A stretch of DNA of 6,866 bases from Chryseobacterium sp. (lineage in GTDB: Bacteria > Bacteroidota > Bacteroidia > Flavobacteriales > Weeksellaceae): contig JAGNPP010000140.1 in the NCBI GenBank assembly GCA_017989575.1, forward strand, positions 1-6,866, written 5' to 3'. The translations under genes were made by a program, and so were the position numbers. Each line of letters opens with the position of its first letter. The stretch's first letter is position 1. The notes under the pieces were generated by a model that made no database searches, was not told where the DNA came from, and was given only the letters and a program-made list of their open reading frames with translations. Positions 5,839 to 6,866 of this stretch are shown piece by piece.

Positions 5839-6866
5839 ATGAGTAACGTTTATATCACAAAAGCATCCACTTATCTACCAAACGATCCTGTGTCTAACGA
5901 CGAAATGGAGGATTATCTCGGTTTGGTAAACGACACGCCATCCAAAGCCAGAGCGCTGATTTTGAGAAACAACCAAATCAAAACAAGATATTACGCCCTA
6001 GATAAAAACGGAAAACCGACGCATACCAATGCGCAAATTACCGCAAAAGCTATCGACGGACTTTTTGATGAGCATTTCACAAAAGAAGATATGGAACTTT
6101 TGTCTTGCGGAACTACTTCTGCAGATCAAATCCAACCCTCGCACGCCTCTATGGTTCACGGCGAGTTGAACATTGGGAAATCTGTAGAAATCAACACCTC
6201 TATGGGACTTTGCAATGCCGGAATGAACGCTTTGAACTATGGTTTCCTTTCGGTAAAAGCGGATGTAAAAAATAATGCAGTCTGCGTGGGATCCGAAAGA
6301 TTTTCTGCTTGGATGACGGCAGACAAATTCAACCACGAAGCCGAGAACCTTAAACTTTTGGAAGAAAGACCCATCGTTGCCTTCAAAAGAGAGTTCCTGA
6401 GATGGATGCTTTCCGACGGTGCCGGCGCATTTCTTTTGGAAAACAAACCCAGAGAAAACGAAACTTCTTTAAGAATAGAATGGATAGATTTCTATTCCTA
6501 TGCGCATGAAATAGAAGCGTGTATGTACGCCGGATGCGAAAAACAAGAAGACGGAAGCCTCAAATCTTGGGCAGAATATCCTGCGGAAGAATGGCTGAAC
6601 CAATCCATTTTCGCCGTGAAGCAGGACACGAAAATCCTAGATCAATATATTTTGGTAAAAGGTGCAGAAAGTTTGAGAACATCTTTTGACAAACACGAGC
6701 TAGATCCGGAATCTATTGACCACGTTTTGGCGCACATCTCGTCCGGCTATTTCAAAGAAGGATTGAAAAACGAATTTGCCAATGTAGGTCTGGATTTTCC
6801 TTGGGAAAAATGGTTCTACAATCTTTCCGAAGTGGGAAATATTGGCGCCGGTTCTATCTTCATCGC
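5839..6866 (+). CDS. darB: Dialkylresorcinol ketosynthase DarB, KAS III-like (truncated at the 3' end by the window edge)
   Basis: Beta-ketoacyl-ACP synthase III-like enzyme that couples two beta-ketoacyl thioesters into a 1,3-cyclohexanedione, the precursor of the dialkylresorcinol part of flexirubins. I translated it from the ATG at 5839, one base after the darA stop; 342 codons remain open to the edge, and the family is usually somewhat longer, so only a short C-terminus is missing. The thiolase-fold catalytic triad is complete. Cys125 lies in NTSMGLCNAGMNAL (119-132), His299 in HVLAHISSGYF (295-305), and Asn334 in GNIGAGSIFIA (333-343, the last codon cut by the edge), equivalent to GNTSAAS of FabH. 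LLSCGTTSADQIQPS (about 90-104) is the usual strand and loop before the nucleophile. N-terminal VYITKASTYLPNDPVSN (3-19) fits KAS III starts. The 1-nt spacing to darA implies translational coupling. Assignment to DarB rather than generic FabH rests on adjacency to darA. Confidence 0.93.
   Translation, partial: MSNVYITKASTYLPNDPVSNDEMEDYLGLVNDTPSKARALILRNNQIKTRYYALDKNGKPTHTNAQITAKAIDGLFDEHFTKEDMELLSCGTTSADQIQPSHASMVHGELNIGKSVEINTSMGLCNAGMNALNYGFLSVKADVKNNAVCVGSERFSAWMTADKFNHEAENLKLLEERPIVAFKREFLRWMLSDGAGAFLLENKPRENETSLRIEWIDFYSYAHEIEACMYAGCEKQEDGSLKSWAEYPAEEWLNQSIFAVKQDTKILDQYILVKGAESLRTSFDKHELDPESIDHVLAHISSGYFKEGLKNEFANVGLDFPWEKWFYNLSEVGNIGAGSIFI

Noticed and set aside
5998..6446. Minus-strand open frames opposite darB
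   Set aside because: The plus strand carries the DarB catalytic cysteine motif and an uninterrupted frame here, so these are shadows.
1..6866. CRISPR array, tRNA or rRNA genes, insertion sequence ends or integration sites
   Set aside because: I saw no regularly spaced repeats, cloverleaf-like segments, transposase or integrase motifs, or target duplications. Genes occupy nearly the whole window.

Overview
The window looks like chromosomal DNA of a Bacteroidota member, most likely a flavobacterium of the Chryseobacterium (Weeksellaceae) type. The DNA is AT-rich, start codons lack Shine-Dalgarno sequences, and the two promoter -7 elements next to gene starts fit the Bacteroidota form TAnnTTTG. 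The gene set (darA, darB and an MMPL/acyltransferase fusion protein) matches the edge of a flexirubin / dialkylresorcinol pigment cluster. Genus-level placement is an inference from recognised protein families, not from a search.

Layout: Positions 1-457 (minus strand) hold the 5' part of topA, the housekeeping DNA topoisomerase I. Positions 458-692 form a divergent intergenic region. It has a topA -7 element, a 10-bp imperfect hairpin (566-594), and a good plus-strand promoter (621-651) overlapped by short repeats. From 693 onward every gene is on the plus strand and tightly packed: an antitoxin-like gene (693-911), an overlapping RelE/ParE-like toxin gene (901-1227), a very large fusion gene (1231-4887), darA (4926-5837) and darB (5839 to the right edge, truncated). 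No terminator is visible between 693 and the right edge. The only intergenic gap there longer than 3 nt is 38 nt (4888-4925), which holds a possible secondary promoter.

How the genes fit together: DarB is a KAS III-type ketosynthase that joins two beta-ketoacyl chains into a cyclohexanedione. DarA, a flavodoxin-like protein, is thought to aromatise this to a 2,5-dialkylresorcinol. In flexirubin producers the dialkylresorcinol is esterified to an aryl-polyene acid, giving the yellow-orange outer-membrane pigment. The 1218-residue protein carries a 12-helix MMPL/RND transporter, a PlsC-like acyltransferase and a Rossmann-like C-terminus that resembles a degenerate SAM methyltransferase. It plausibly handles acyl transfer and export of the lipid-like product. 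The rest of the cluster (aryl-polyene ketosynthases, ACPs, ammonia-lyase and so on) would be expected beyond the right edge.

The less expected points are a toxin-antitoxin pair at the head of the pigment operon with only 3 nt to the transporter gene, the three-domain fusion itself, and several departures from consensus in its motifs.
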